A stretch of DNA of 64,000 bases from Alkaliflexus imshenetskii DSM 15055 (GCF_000517065.1 NZ_KI912105.1:2428820-2492819), one strand, 5' to 3'; positions 27,829-38,752 are shown, numbered from the stretch's first letter. Notes: generated from the sequence alone by a model not told the origin. Made by a program: numbers and translations.

Positions 27829-29043
27829 ATGGATAAATGTTCATTTTGCGGGCGTAGCCGTAAGGATACAAATCTGCTGATTGCCGGTGTGTCTGGACAT
27901 ATTTGCGACAGTTGTATTGAGCAGGCAAATGCCATATTGGAAGAGGAATTCAAGAAGAAGGACTCTTTTGATATGAAAGAAGTTGCACTGTTGAAACCTG
28001 CTGAAATCAAGAAGTTTCTCGATCAGTATGTTATCGGGCAGGACGAAGCTAAAAAGTATCTTTCAGTGGCCGTTTACAACCATTACAAACGGTTGATTCA
28101 GCCCGCTACATCAGACGATGTGGAAATTGAAAAATCCAACATCATTCTGGTGGGTGAAACCGGAACTGGAAAAACATTGCTGGCGCGCACCATCGCACGT
28201 ATGTTGCATGTGCCTTTCACCATTGTGGATGCCACTGTACTTACCGAAGCCGGATATGTGGGAGAAGATATAGAGAGTATTCTTACACGACTGCTTCAGG
28301 CTGCTGATTACAATGTGGAAGCTGCCGAAAAAGGGATTGTATTTATTGATGAGATTGATAAAATTGCCCGCAAAGGCGATAACCCATCGATAACGCGCGA
28401 TGTGTCGGGCGAAGGCGTGCAGCAAGGATTACTTAAACTTCTGGAAGGTGCAATTGTGAACGTTCCCCCGCAAGGAGGCCGTAAGCACCCTGAGCAGAAG
28501 ATGATTCCTGTCAACACAAAGAATATCCTCTTTATCTGCGGTGGTGCTTTTGATGGTATCGACAGAAAGATTGGCCAGCGACTCAACACCAGAGTGGTGG
28601 GCTATAAGGCTGGCGACAACCGCGAAGCCATTGATCCGAGTAATTTATTGCAATACATTGCGCCCCAGGATTTAAAATCTTTTGGTCTGATACCGGAAAT
28701 TATCGGTCGACTGCCCATTCTTACTTATCTGAATCCATTAGACCGTAACACTTTACGCCGAATTCTTACCGAACCAAAAAATTCAATTATCAAACAGTAT
28801 GTGAAACTGTTTGAGATGGATAAAATTGAGCTGCATTTTAGCGAAGATGCACTTGATTACATTGTGGATAAGGCTGTGGAGTTTAAGCTAGGTGCCAGAG
28901 GATTGCGTTCGATATGTGAAACCATTATGATGGATCACATGTTTGAAAGTCCCGGCAAGAAGACAGGAAAACTCGAGATTACAATGGCATTTGCACGAGA
29001 AAAGATAGAAAAGGCAAATATTGCCCTGCTTAAAGCAGGATGA
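27829..29043 (+). CDS. clpX: Clp protease ATP-binding subunit ClpX
   Basis: A 404-residue AAA+ unfoldase. The N-terminal zinc domain has Cys4, Cys7, Cys26 and Cys29. Then come [20 protein letters not shown], Walker A GETGTGKT (about 111-118), Walker [10 protein letters not shown] (near 168-176), the [19 protein letters not shown] pore-2 region, the ClpP-binding IGF-type loop (IGRLP context) and sensor 2 GARGLRS. It follows clpP by 85 bases with the usual co-transcribed arrangement, and is closed by a terminator at 29075-29106. Confidence 0.97.
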   Translation: MDKCSFCGRSRKDTNLLIAGVSGHICDSCIEQANAILEEEFKKKDSFDMKEVALLKPAEIKKFLDQYVIGQDEAKKYLSVAVYNHYKRLIQPATSDDVEIEKSNIILVGETGTGKTLLARTIARMLHVPFTIVDATVLTEAGYVGEDIESILTRLLQAADYNVEAAEKGIVFIDEIDKIARKGDNPSITRDVSGEGVQQGLLKLLEGAIVNVPPQGGRKHPEQKMIPVNTKNILFICGGAFDGIDRKIGQRLNTRVVGYKAGDNREAIDPSNLLQYIAPQDLKSFGLIPEIIGRLPILTYLNPLDRNTLRRILTEPKNSIIKQYVKLFEMDKIELHFSEDALDYIVDKAVEFKLGARGLRSICETIMMDHMFESPGKKTGKLEITMAFAREKIEKANIALLKAG

Positions 29044-29074
29044 TTTAGACTTTTGTTTTACAAATATATCAGGA

Positions 29075-29106
29075 AAGAGGTTGCTTTATATAGAGTAGCC
29101 TCTTTT
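29075..29106 (+). terminator. Intrinsic terminator after clpX
   Basis: An 11-bp stem with two G-U pairs, aagaggttgct (29075-29085) with agtagcctctt (29094-29104), an 8-base loop and a TTTT tail. Confidence 0.75.
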
Positions 29107-29343
29107 GCATTTTGCAAATAATCTAGTTAAGAATCTCTATGAACTATATGGTGGTTTAGAATTGTGTTTTCTGTTGGCATCACATACAGTGATTATGCTG
29201 AGGCATTTTAAGAGATATTTTAGTGTTATGGCGCAATCATGTTGCCCGGGATGAGTGTTTGGCAATTTTCATGAAAAATATGCTATGATGGTAAAACCTT
29301 CCTTAACTTTATAAGTATGATAGGTAAGTTTAACCAAGATAGC

Positions 29344-32300
29344 ATGCGGTGGATATTTAAACAGTTGTGTGTTTTTGGACTCTTGTTTTTCTCAATCGGT
29401 CTTTTGCCGGCGCAATATTTTGGGAGAAACAAGCCCTTCTACCGTACGTTTGACTTTTCTCTCGTTGAAACCTCCCATTTTCAGATATATCACTACTTCG
29501 ATAATCCCTCTCAGGCAGAACAGCTTGCCGCTATGAGCGAACGATGGTATCGCTACCATGAACAGGTACTGCTTGATACTTTTAAGGTTCGCAGCCCCAT
29601 CATCTTTTACGACAATCATGCTGATTTTCAGCAAACCACGGCCATTATGGGAATGATTGATGTGGGTGTAGGCGGTGTAACCGAAGGACTAAAGAACCGA
29701 GTGGTTATGCCAATGGGTTTTACATGGCAGCAAACCAATCATGTGTTAGGTCATGAGTTGGTTCATGCTTTTCAGTTTCATATGCTTATGCAAACAGAGG
29801 GTATGGGCTTGTCTGCCATGCAAAACATCCCGTTGTGGATGATCGAAGGCATGGCCGAGTATTTGTCGATTGGAAGCGTGGACGCCCAAACGACGATTTG
29901 GATGCGTGATGCTTTGATGCATAACCGGTTCCCTACACTTGAACAGCTGAGCAGTTCATATAGATATTCTCCGTATCGTTTTGGTCAGGCATTTTGGGCT
30001 TATGTGAGTTTTCGTTACGGGGAGCAGTACATTCCCCGACTTTTTAAAGCCACTGCACGACGCGGATATCGCAACGCCATTCGTGATCTCTTTTTTGTGT
30101 CGGCTGAAGAGTTTTCGGCCGATTGGGAGCGAACCATCCGGCAACATCTCTTTACCAACGTAAACGACAGTGTATACAACATCATCGGAAACCGCCTTGT
30201 TACAAAAAGGAATGGCGGTCGTTACAATTTGTCGCCATCGGTTAGTCCGGATGGTAAATACTTGATTTTTCTATCTGAACGGGATGTTTATGGTCTGGAT
30301 TTATTTCTTGCCGATGCTTCGTCGGGTGAGATCATCCGAAAAGTCTTTACTTCGGCATCGCACAGCGATATAGATGCACTGAATTTTATGGAGACCGCCG
30401 GAACCTGGTCGCCCGATAACCGTTACTTTGCTTTTGTGGCTTACTCCCGCGGGCGGTCCACCATCATTATTTATGATGTAAATAAATTATCGGTTCATAA
30501 GGAGTTGGCGCCCAATTGTGTTACGGCAATAAGCTATCCGGCATGGTCACCCGATGGTCGTTATCTTGTTTTTACAGGACAAAAGGATTTGAGCAGCGAC
30601 CTTTTTTTATATGATTTAAAGAGTGGCGAGTGTGAAAACCTTACCAATAGTCAGTGGGCGGCGATTCAACCGGCATGGTCGGCCGATGGACGTACCATTT
30701 GGTTTGCCACAGATGAGCCTAGCCAGTGGCAGAAATCACGTCGTGGTGCTTTTTATAACGTGGCTGAGTACAGTGTTGATACGAAGCACTCGCGTGTGCA
30801 TTTCACCTTTGATGGGGCACGTAACCTTAATCCGGTGCCAACACCTGATGGACGCTCGGTGGTATTCTTATCCAATCGGGATGGCAGGCGCAACCTTTAT
30901 AGCATGGAGATTGAAACCGGGTTTCTGATCCAAGTAACCGACTATCCAACTGGTATTACCGGACTCACTGAATTGGCTCCTGCATTGGGATTTGGAGGAG
31001 AGTTTCTTTTCTATACCCTGCTTTGGGACGGAGAGTTCCAGATTATAAAATCCTCTTTTCCCAATTTGCGTTCGATGGCGCGTCAGGTGTCAGATAGGGA
31101 TAAAGATTACCGTGCTGCGCGGTTAATGCCCTATTCGGTTAACCTGTCGCAAGTGGAGCAGAACCTGATGACGATGTCGACCAATGGGGACTTTCATGAG
31201 GTTTTAATGGAAGAGAGGCCATTGCGTTCAAGGTTAAAAATGGATTATCTGGGCAACATGGGTGGAGGCGTTATGGCTGGACGTTTTGGTACCGGAATGG
31301 CCGGAAGCATCGAAGCCCTTTTCAGTGATATGCTTGGCCGAAACATGTTGTATTCCGGGTTGAGCATAAATGGACAGATTCAGGATTTTGGCGGGCAGGT
31401 GGCCTACATCAACCAAGAGCGCCGATTACGAAAAGGGGTCAGTCTTTCGCATATTCCCTATCGCAACGGATACTATACCGTGGAGCCGATAGAGAGCGGA
31501 GCAGATGAAAAGGAGATGGTTTTCTATTCACAGCGTTTGTTTGAGGATAAGGTGTCATTGTTTACTTTTTGGCCACTAAACAGATACCGGCGTATCGAAG
31601 GGGGGATGTCATACGCTTTTTACAGATACCGCATGGAGCGTATCCGTGGACACTCATATTACTATCCATCATACGCCTCAAAGGGTGAAAGGGTGCCTGC
31701 TCCACCATCTTTTAATGCAGGTACAATTGATGTGGCTTATGTTTCAGATAATTCAGTTTTTGGATTCACATCTCCGGTAAACGGACACCGGTTTCGTATT
31801 CAGGGTGAGCATTATTTCGATGGACTTGACTATACCGGGTTATTAATTGATTACCGAAAGTATCTGTTCATTAGACCGCAAAGCGTGGCATTCCGGTTTT
31901 ACCATTACGGACGGTATGGCGAGAAAGAGTCGGACAGGCGCCTATATCGATTGTTTCTGGGTTATCCGTGGCTGGTAAGAGGATACAATTCAGGCTATTT
32001 TTATACCGATGAGACGCGTAAAGGAAGTTCAATCAGCATCAATCAGGTATTGGGTTCTCATTTGCTGGTTGCCAATGCCGAGTACAGAATGCCGTTTAGT
32101 GGCCCAACAGATTTGTCATGGTTTAGATCCGGTTTTGTTGTGAGTGAGCTATCTCTTTTCATGGATGGCGGCGTAGCCTGGGACAGCGAAAGTCGGCCGG
32201 TTTTAGCAATGACCAGCAACAGCGACCGCAATCGCATACCGCTCTTAAGCACAGGGTTGAGTATGCGATTTAATCTGTTTGGCATGTTGGTACTTGAAAC

Positions 32301-32376
32301 CTATTATGCCGTACCATTTCACCAGCTTAAATTTCATAAGGCGGAGATTGGTTTTAACATTATGCCGGGCTTCTGA
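29344..32376 (+). CDS. Exported metallopeptidase-like / WD40-TolB-like propeller / beta-barrel protein
   Basis: About 1010 residues. With the ATG at 29344 the signal peptide is compact (MRWIFKQLCVF..., ending LLPAQ). An ATG at 29317 is possible but sits within 10 bases of a TAACTTTA -7-like box at 29304-29311. Domain 1 (about 25-270) has a gluzincin motif HELVH at about 137-141 and a distal Glu in WMIEGMAEY about 26 residues later, as in the Peptidase_MA group. Domain 2 (about 285-600) has repeated PD40 propeller blades (SPDGRYLVF, SPDNRYFAF, SADGRTIWF, TPDGRSVVF). Domain 3 (about 650-1010) is strand-rich, ending like surface-antigen barrels (LSLFMDGGVAW). Substrate unknown; outer-membrane location is inferred. 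Confidence 0.75.
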   Translation: MRWIFKQLCVFGLLFFSIGLLPAQYFGRNKPFYRTFDFSLVETSHFQIYHYFDNPSQAEQLAAMSERWYRYHEQVLLDTFKVRSPIIFYDNHADFQQTTAIMGMIDVGVGGVTEGLKNRVVMPMGFTWQQTNHVLGHELVHAFQFHMLMQTEGMGLSAMQNIPLWMIEGMAEYLSIGSVDAQTTIWMRDALMHNRFPTLEQLSSSYRYSPYRFGQAFWAYVSFRYGEQYIPRLFKATARRGYRNAIRDLFFVSAEEFSADWERTIRQHLFTNVNDSVYNIIGNRLVTKRNGGRYNLSPSVSPDGKYLIFLSERDVYGLDLFLADASSGEIIRKVFTSASHSDIDALNFMETAGTWSPDNRYFAFVAYSRGRSTIIIYDVNKLSVHKELAPNCVTAISYPAWSPDGRYLVFTGQKDLSSDLFLYDLKSGECENLTNSQWAAIQPAWSADGRTIWFATDEPSQWQKSRRGAFYNVAEYSVDTKHSRVHFTFDGARNLNPVPTPDGRSVVFLSNRDGRRNLYSMEIETGFLIQVTDYPTGITGLTELAPALGFGGEFLFYTLLWDGEFQIIKSSFPNLRSMARQVSDRDKDYRAARLMPYSVNLSQVEQNLMTMSTNGDFHEVLMEERPLRSRLKMDYLGNMGGGVMAGRFGTGMAGSIEALFSDMLGRNMLYSGLSINGQIQDFGGQVAYINQERRLRKGVSLSHIPYRNGYYTVEPIESGADEKEMVFYSQRLFEDKVSLFTFWPLNRYRRIEGGMSYAFYRYRMERIRGHSYYYPSYASKGERVPAPPSFNAGTIDVAYVSDNSVFGFTSPVNGHRFRIQGEHYFDGLDYTGLLIDYRKYLFIRPQSVAFRFYHYGRYGEKESDRRLYRLFLGYPWLVRGYNSGYFYTDETRKGSSISINQVLGSHLLVANAEYRMPFSGPTDLSWFRSGFVVSELSLFMDGGVAWDSESRPVLAMTSNSDRNRIPLLSTGLSMRFNLFGMLVLETYYAVPFHQLKFHKAEIGFNIMPGF

Positions 32377-32427
32377 TTTATAATGAATCCAAATTACAGA
32401 GATAGGTATAAACAAGATAAATGTTAA

Positions 32428-32457
32428 TTTGTGTTTCCTCTTTTTTTGCTACATTTA
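32428..32457 (+). promoter_or_regulatory. Bacteroidota-type promoter for hppA
   Basis: TTTG (32428-32431), an 18-base spacer and TACATTTA (32450-32457, one mismatch to TAnnTTTG). The predicted leader of about 135 bases holds a small CCATTT/AAATGG hairpin at 32541-32555. Confidence 0.6.
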
Positions 32458-32600
32458 GAATAAGCTATTCAGTACAGGATGGATTGGAGTGCCGGATAAA
32501 ACTGAGTGGTTGTCAATGATACGATTTGTCAACAGTGGCGCCATTTTATAAATGGTGGTCACACACTTTATATCCTTAGTACTAACTTAACTCATCTATT

Positions 32601-34793
32601 ATGCTTAGTTTCATTTTTGCAATTGTTCCGGCAGCATCATTACTAGCCTTAATTTTTGCCTATATTTTTTTCAGGCAGATGATGAAGCACTCAGAAGGTA
32701 CAGATAAAATGAAGCGTATTGCAGAACATGTGCGCAAGGGGGCATCTGCCTACCTTAAGCAGCAATACAAAATTGTACTTGTCGTATTTATTATCATTAC
32801 CATTATTTTTTCTTTTCTGGCTTATTATTTAGGCGTACAAAACAAATGGGTGCCTTTTGCATTTATTTCGGGAGGTACTTTCTCGGGACTGGCCGGCTTT
32901 TTTGGAATGAAAGCAGCCACTTTTGCTTCGGCACGCGTGGCCAACGCTTGCCGGACATCACTTAACGACGGACTGAAACTTGCTTTTAGGAGTGGCGCCG
33001 TGATGGGGCTGGTTGTTGTGGGGCTTGTGCTTCTGGATATATCCATTTGGTTTTTGGTGCTTAACCATTTTATACCCGAAATGGATGGAGGCTATAAACT
33101 AATGACCATCTCTGCAATCATGCTCACCTTCGGCATGGGTGCTTCCACTCAGGCGCTCTTTGCCCGTGTTGGAGGTGGTATTTACACCAAAGCTGCCGAT
33201 GTGGGTGCCGACCTTGTTGGTAAGGTTGAGGCAGGGATTCCTGAAGATGATCCGCGAAATCCAGCTACCATTGCCGATAACGTAGGCGACAATGTAGGTG
33301 ACGTGGCCGGTATGGGTGCCGACCTGTTTGAATCGTTCGCGGCATCCATTCTGGCTACAGCGTTACTAGGCGCAGCGGCATTTATGAACTATGAAGAGAT
33401 TCAGCTCAATGCTGTGTTGGCACCAATGATTATTGCGGCCGTGGGTACGCTGCTGTCAATAGTTGGCGTGTTTATGGTACGTACGCGCGAGGGTGCTACG
33501 CAAAAAGAACTTTTAAGAGCCCTTGGATTTGGCGTAAATGTGAGTGCCATGTTAATTGTTGTGGCATCGTTCTTTATTCTGAGATACTTGAATTTGCCCA
33601 ATAGTGTCGGCATTTGGGGATCTATTGTAGTTGGCCTTCTGGCTGGCATTGGCATCGGACAATCTACAGAGTATTTCACCGCATCGGCATATAAACCCAC
33701 CCAAAGAATTGCAGCGTCGGGACAAACAGGGCCTGCAACGGTTATTATCAATGGCCTCGGAACGGGACTTATATCAGCCGCTATTCCTTTAATTATTATC
33801 GTTGTCGCAATTACGCTGGCATACTCATTTTCAACAGGTTTTGATTTTGGAATGGGTAACCTGAACAAAGGCCTTTATGGTATCGGCATTGCAGCCGTTG
33901 GTATGCTGTCGACCCTTGGCATCACACTTGCAACGGATGCCTACGGGCCAATAGCCGATAATGCAGGCGGAAATGCAGAAATGAGTGGCCTTGGTCCCGA
34001 AGTGAGGAAGAGAACCGATGCGCTGGATTCGCTCGGAAACACCACTGCTGCAACAGGGAAAGGTTTTGCCATTGGAAGTGCCGCACTTACGGCTTTGGCT
34101 CTGCTCGCCTCCTATTTTGAGGAGGTGCGTATGATGTTTGTTAAGTTTCTCGACCGACCGAATGAACTGATCAATGGCGTTCCGGCGGTGGATGCAGCGT
34201 TTATTGATTTTGTGCAGCACTATGAAATTCATTTGATGAACCCAACCGTGATTGTCGGTATGTTTTTGGGTGTAATGGCCGTTTTCGTCTTTAGTGGAAT
34301 AACCATGAATGCCGTTGGACGTGCTGCTCAAAAAATGGTGGACGAGGTGCGCAGGCAATTCAAAACTATCCCCGGAATTATGGAAGGAACAGCTGAACCG
34401 GATTATGCCCGTTGTGTAGAAATATCGACCAAAGGCGCTCAGAAGGAGATGTTACTGCCTTCAATCATTGCTCTGCTAATACCGGTGATTGTGGGTATTG
34501 TGTTTGGGGTGCCGGGCATTGCCGGCTTGTTGCTTGGAACTATCTCGAGTGGCTTTGCTCTGGCCATATTCATGGCAAATGCGGGAGGGGCATGGGACAA
34601 TGCCAAAAAGTACGTTGAAGAGGGCAATTATGGGGGTAAAGGCTCTGAAACACATAAGGCAACAGTAATTGGTGATACTGTTGGCGATCCGTTTAAAGAT
34701 ACCTCAGGGCCAAGCCTTAACATCTTAATTAAGCTCATGGTGATGGCAGCTGTGGTAACTGTTGGGGTTGCGGTGTCGTATCACCTGATTTAA
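32601..34793 (+). CDS. hppA: Membrane-bound ion-pumping pyrophosphatase (K+-dependent type)
   Basis: A 730-residue polytopic protein with about 16 membrane segments that couples PPi hydrolysis to H+ or Na+ export. The substrate-binding motif [22 protein letters not shown] starts near residue 200, followed by [22 protein letters not shown] second acidic loop [14 protein letters not shown] is near 450, and [15 protein letters not shown] is near the C-terminus. In [11 protein letters not shown] (479-489) the Ala483/Gly486 pair marks the K+-dependent subclass; K+-independent enzymes have Lys at the first position. H+ versus Na+ cannot be decided here. Confidence 0.95.
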   Translation: MLSFIFAIVPAASLLALIFAYIFFRQMMKHSEGTDKMKRIAEHVRKGASAYLKQQYKIVLVVFIIITIIFSFLAYYLGVQNKWVPFAFISGGTFSGLAGFFGMKAATFASARVANACRTSLNDGLKLAFRSGAVMGLVVVGLVLLDISIWFLVLNHFIPEMDGGYKLMTISAIMLTFGMGASTQALFARVGGGIYTKAADVGADLVGKVEAGIPEDDPRNPATIADNVGDNVGDVAGMGADLFESFAASILATALLGAAAFMNYEEIQLNAVLAPMIIAAVGTLLSIVGVFMVRTREGATQKELLRALGFGVNVSAMLIVVASFFILRYLNLPNSVGIWGSIVVGLLAGIGIGQSTEYFTASAYKPTQRIAASGQTGPATVIINGLGTGLISAAIPLIIIVVAITLAYSFSTGFDFGMGNLNKGLYGIGIAAVGMLSTLGITLATDAYGPIADNAGGNAEMSGLGPEVRKRTDALDSLGNTTAATGKGFAIGSAALTALALLASYFEEVRMMFVKFLDRPNELINGVPAVDAAFIDFVQHYEIHLMNPTVIVGMFLGVMAVFVFSGITMNAVGRAAQKMVDEVRRQFKTIPGIMEGTAEPDYARCVEISTKGAQKEMLLPSIIALLIPVIVGIVFGVPGIAGLLLGTISSGFALAIFMANAGGAWDNAKKYVEEGNYGGKGSETHKATVIGDTVGDPFKDTSGPSLNILIKLMVMAAVVTVGVAVSYHLI

Positions 34794-34876
34794 TTATGTC
34801 AGAAATTATGTTTTTGATTTAACCCGGAGGTGAATTGCCTTTGGATTTAATTCTTTATCAAACAATAAATTAGGTT

Positions 34877-34921
34877 AGAGGCCAGATGGATATGTCATCT
34901 TTCTGGTCTCTAGTCTGTTTT
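34877..34921 (+). terminator. Probable terminator after hppA
   Basis: agaggccaga (34877-34886) pairs with tctggtctct (34902-34911) over 10 bp with one G-U pair, with a short TTTT run a few bases later. It lies about 35 bases before the next start. Confidence 0.55.
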
Positions 34922-34946
34922 CAGTTAATGATATCCATTACGAATA

Positions 34947-35921
34947 ATGAGATTACCCGATTTTTCAAATGTTGAGATAGCGCATAACCGTATTCGGCCA
35001 TTCGTAAACCGAACAGTGGTAGTTGAGAGTAGCGTGATAAACCGGATGTTCAGGGGGCGCTTTTTCTTTAAATGTGAAAACTATCAAAAGGCAGGCGCAT
35101 TTAAGTTCAGAGGTGCAGCAAATGCGGTATTTTCCCTTTCTGAGGAGGAAGCCAGGCGGGGAGTGGCGACGCACTCATCAGGTAATCATGCCGCAGCATT
35201 GTCGTTGGCCGCCTCATTGCGAGGTGCAGCAGCACATATTGTGATGCCGGATAATGCACCTGAAGAAAAGATATTGAACGTCAGGCGGTATGGTGGGCTG
35301 ATAACATTTTGTGAGCCTACGCTTGCCGCTCGTGAGGCCGGCCTGGAAGAAGTTATTGCTAAAACGGGTGCTGTGTTTGTTCATCCATACAATAATTTTA
35401 CTGTGATTTGCGGGCAGGCCACTGCTGCAAAGGAGTTGATTGAAGAGACCGGATCTCTGGATGTGGTGATGGCTCCTGTGGGTGGCGGCGGTTTATTAAG
35501 TGGAACATCGGTGTCGGTGAAGGCCATGTTACCTGATGCGCTGGTGATTGGAGGGGAACCCCTCAATGCCGATGACACCTGCCGCTCCCTCAAAGCCGGA
35601 ATTATCCTACCTTCTGTTAACCCCGACACGATTGCTGATGGGCTGCGTACTTCTCTCGGAGAACTCTCATTTGCAATAATTCGGGAGAATGTAACTGATA
35701 TTTTTACCGCCACTGAAACATCGATAAAGGCAGCCATGGTGTTGTTGCGCCGCCATGCAGGTATTTTGGCAGAACCGTCTTCAGCTGTGCCTTTGGCTGC
35801 AATCATGGAAAACCGCTCATTTTTCGAGGGACGGCGTACGGGCATCATCATCAGCGGAGGGAACTTTAACCCTTCACGATTCCAGTTTTGGGACGATGAT
35901 TTGGTTGAAGGTGCATTATAG
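34947..35921 (+). CDS. PLP-dependent threonine/serine dehydratase family protein
   Basis: A 324-residue fold-type II PLP enzyme. The cofactor lysine is Lys53 in YQKAGAFKFRGA. THSSGNHAAALSLAA (about 76-90) binds the substrate carboxylate, and PVGGGGLLSG (about 177-186) holds the PLP phosphate. There is no C-terminal ACT domain, so this is the short catabolic or serine-racemase-like form rather than biosynthetic IlvA. It deaminates threonine or serine, or racemises serine; the sequence does not settle which. Its last 6 bases overlap the convergent cls gene. Confidence 0.85.
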   Translation: MRLPDFSNVEIAHNRIRPFVNRTVVVESSVINRMFRGRFFFKCENYQKAGAFKFRGAANAVFSLSEEEARRGVATHSSGNHAAALSLAASLRGAAAHIVMPDNAPEEKILNVRRYGGLITFCEPTLAAREAGLEEVIAKTGAVFVHPYNNFTVICGQATAAKELIEETGSLDVVMAPVGGGGLLSGTSVSVKAMLPDALVIGGEPLNADDTCRSLKAGIILPSVNPDTIADGLRTSLGELSFAIIRENVTDIFTATETSIKAAMVLLRRHAGILAEPSSAVPLAAIMENRSFFEGRRTGIIISGGNFNPSRFQFWDDDLVEGAL

Positions 35922-37379
35922 CAGCGGACTCACGAGTCTGGCAAACGACTCTTTAATTTTCATTACTTTGGGACGGGTAACCCATTCGTCCATAAAAATC
36001 TGGCGGCTGTTGTTTTGATCTTCCCTGAATGATTCACGTAGCTCTTTGGTGCTCTCTTCGTCAAATACAAAGGCAGTTACCTCAAAGTTTTGTTCAAAGC
36101 TTCTGAAGTCCATATTGGCAGAGCCTATCACCGACAATGCATCATCAACAATCATCACCTTGGAATGCAGAAATCCTTTTTGGTAAAAGAAGAACTTGAC
36201 ACCTGCCTCCAACATCTCACGGATGAATGACCGTGACGAGAGCAGTGTTACAAATGCATCGCTTCTTTCGGGGATTATGATGCGCACATCAACACCACCC
36301 AACGCGGCAGTTTTCAAGGCAAGCAAAACACTCTCGCTGGGCGTGAAATAAGGTGTAGCAATGTATACATACTTCTTTGCTGAGGCGATGGCCTGAAATA
36401 TCCCCATCATTATAGCCGGCCAGTCGGAGTCAGGACCACTGGCCACTATCTGCACCATTTTTTGTCCTGTTGGCTTGCGCGATGGGAAGTATTTTGGGTC
36501 GTGCAATTCGGTTTGGCTCACAAAAAACCAGTCTATTAAAAACACAGTTTGTAGGGTGTTTACGGCATCACCTTCAATTTTCATGTGTGTGTCGCGCCAA
36601 CTGCCATATTCGCTGCTGCCGTTCATGTATCGGTCGGCAATGTTTATGCCGCCCAAAAAACCTATTAAGCCATCAATCACAACAATTTTACGATGATTGC
36701 GGTAGTTTACTTTACTTGTCAGGTTTGGGAAACGCACTTGTAGAAATGAGTAGGCCTGTATGCCGGAATCCCACATCTCCTTAAAAAAGGGTTTTTTCAG
36801 TTCCCAGCTGCCTACGTCGTCAACTATGAGACGCACCTCCACACCTTCTGCTGCTTTTCTTTTCAGAATACTGATGATGCGTCTGCCTATCACATCATCG
36901 GCAAAAATATAGTATTCGAGATGGATAAATATCTTGGCATTTTCCAGTGCATCGAGAATGGATTCAAATGTGGCAGTTCCATTTTGTAGTATCCTGATGC
37001 TGTTTCCAACAGTTACCACTGCATTGCTGTTGTTTAGGAGCAGGGTGATGAGGTTGCGTTTTTCTTCCAGTGCCTGTGTGTCAAACATTTCACCCTCAGA
37101 GAGTCTGTGTATCTGAGCATGCGCAAGGCTCGTGAGCCTGTCATGGTTTCGCAGTCCCTTACGCGCAATTATTTTCTCTTTGCGAAAGTTTTGTCCGAAA
37201 AAGATGAAGAAGATGAAACCTACAACCGGAAGAAGTATGAGCACAAGCACCCAAGAGATTGTTTTAAGAGGGTTGCGGTTTTCGAGAACGGTAAACACAA
37301 CCACTATGAGAATGCTGATGACATAAACCATCAGAATTACCGGGTTGATGATGTTGATTATGGTCTGGAATGTTTCCAT
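35916..37379 (-). CDS. cls: Cardiolipin synthase
   Basis: A 487-residue phospholipase D-superfamily enzyme that joins two phosphatidylglycerols into cardiolipin. Two N-terminal membrane segments (about 10-30 and 40-62) precede two HKD motifs: HRKIVVIDG (about 227-235) with a following GGINIAD, and HSKVMIVDD (about 402-410) with GSANMDFRS. Length is typical of the ClsA type. It is convergent with the dehydratase gene and lies 31 bases from ribD on the same strand. Confidence 0.94.
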   Translation of the reverse strand: METFQTIINIINPVILMVYVISILIVVVFTVLENRNPLKTISWVLVLILLPVVGFIFFIFFGQNFRKEKIIARKGLRNHDRLTSLAHAQIHRLSEGEMFDTQALEEKRNLITLLLNNSNAVVTVGNSIRILQNGTATFESILDALENAKIFIHLEYYIFADDVIGRRIISILKRKAAEGVEVRLIVDDVGSWELKKPFFKEMWDSGIQAYSFLQVRFPNLTSKVNYRNHRKIVVIDGLIGFLGGINIADRYMNGSSEYGSWRDTHMKIEGDAVNTLQTVFLIDWFFVSQTELHDPKYFPSRKPTGQKMVQIVASGPDSDWPAIMMGIFQAIASAKKYVYIATPYFTPSESVLLALKTAALGGVDVRIIIPERSDAFVTLLSSRSFIREMLEAGVKFFFYQKGFLHSKVMIVDDALSVIGSANMDFRSFEQNFEVTAFVFDEESTKELRESFREDQNNSRQIFMDEWVTRPKVMKIKESFARLVSPLL

Positions 37380-37410
37380 GTTTTACCGTGCTGAATTTTA
37401 TTTCCTTAAT

Positions 37411-38475
37411 TTAAGAAATATTACGATACACAAGAAGCTTGCTGTCCTTAAAATTTTCCTGGTATAGAGGTGTTTTTTTTATCGAGGGTGCTTTTATTCC
37501 ATTTTCAAACCATTTGTTGCCGTGAAATACCCGGGCTTCATCCCATAAATCCATGTCAATGAACGCCCTTAGGAGTCTGGCGCCACCTTCAACTATTACG
37601 GATTGGATGCTGCGCTTCCACAGCTCATCCAAAATAATGGGTATGGGCGATGCGTCATCCGGAATGATTATTTTCTCTGTATGTTTACTGTCATCTTCAT
37701 CTTTGCCGCAGAATAGAATGGTGGGCGCTTCTCCACTAAAAAGGGATAGATAATCGGGGAGTTTATTGTTGCGATCCAGAACCAGCCGCAGAGGATGAGA
37801 GCCACTCCAGTCGCGCACTGTGAGCGAAGGGTTGTCCTTAAGCGCGGTGACCGAACCTACCAATATGCTTTGCTCACGGCTTCTCCAAAGGTGCACTGCA
37901 CGACGGGCAAATTCGTTGGTTATCCACGTGGGTCTGCTGTTGGGCATGGTTTCGCGTTCAATGTCGAGAAATCCGTCCTGCGATTCTGCCCACTTAAGTA
38001 TGATGTAAGGTCGTTTCTGCTCATGAAAGGTAAAGAAACGCCGGTTAAGCTCGCGGCTTTCGCGTTCAAGTATGCCTGTAATTACCTCTACACCCGCCTC
38101 CTTAAGCATTTTTATCCCTTTGCCTGCTACTTGTGAAAAGGTGTCGACGCAGCCTATCACCACTCGTGGAATTTTCTTCTGGAGGATAAGCAGTGAACAG
38201 GGTGGCGTTTTGCCAAAATGGGCGCATGGCTCCAGATTCACATAAAGGGTGGAGCGTGAGAGCAGCTCCTGATTTGCCACTGCATTAATGGCATTTACTT
38301 CTGCATGAGGACCGCCGGCCTTCAGGTGGTAGCCTTCGCCTATTATTTTTCCGTCAAAAACCACAACTGAACCAACCATAGGGTTTGGCCAGGTTAATCC
38401 TTCGGCATGCTTAGCCAGTTCAAGGCATCGCCCCATAAAGGCGTCATGGTTTTTGTGTGCTTCAGAAAGTGACAT
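37411..38475 (-). CDS. ribD: Bifunctional riboflavin deaminase-reductase RibD
   Basis: A 354-residue enzyme of riboflavin synthesis. The N-terminal deaminase domain has the Zn/catalytic motif HAEVNAI and the PCAHFGKTPPC cysteines (both within residues about 45-85). The C-terminal part (about 145-354) is the NADPH reductase, opening PYIILKWAESQDG, with a late VIVEGGARLLRAF motif. ATG at 38475 is preferred; an in-frame TTG at 38493 adds six residues. I see no FMN riboswitch in front of it. Confidence 0.93.
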   Translation of the reverse strand: MSLSEAHKNHDAFMGRCLELAKHAEGLTWPNPMVGSVVVFDGKIIGEGYHLKAGGPHAEVNAINAVANQELLSRSTLYVNLEPCAHFGKTPPCSLLILQKKIPRVVIGCVDTFSQVAGKGIKMLKEAGVEVITGILERESRELNRRFFTFHEQKRPYIILKWAESQDGFLDIERETMPNSRPTWITNEFARRAVHLWRSREQSILVGSVTALKDNPSLTVRDWSGSHPLRLVLDRNNKLPDYLSLFSGEAPTILFCGKDEDDSKHTEKIIIPDDASPIPIILDELWKRSIQSVIVEGGARLLRAFIDMDLWDEARVFHGNKWFENGIKAPSIKKTPLYQENFKDSKLLVYRNIS

Positions 38476-38752
38476 GGGACTACGAATTATCAATCTCTTA
38501 TCCGTTATTAAACAGCATTGTTTCCTGTTTGGCTAAGATAATGTTTATTTTTACATCGATATAGGTGTTTGCTGATGTTTAGAAGGATTATAACAACTCT
38601 TTTGTATGGCGCAGTAACCAACAAACGACTTCTTTTTTATGTCCCTCTAATCTCGTAAAAGGAATTCAGATGCTTTATAAATCTGGTACTCCTTTATCTA
38701 AATCATAAGTCCTAGTAAATTAGTAGTTTAGTTCTTTTTTTGTTCTCATATA

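Noticed and set aside
33831-34358. 175-codon minus-strand frame inside hppA, and similar long antisense frames in araA, parC and araB
   Set aside because: They are opposite to strongly supported genes and their translations have the His/Cys/Arg-rich look of antisense shadows.
38476-38752. Possible FMN riboswitch before ribD
   Set aside because: No RFN-element-like conserved blocks are seen on the minus strand of this 277-base gap.
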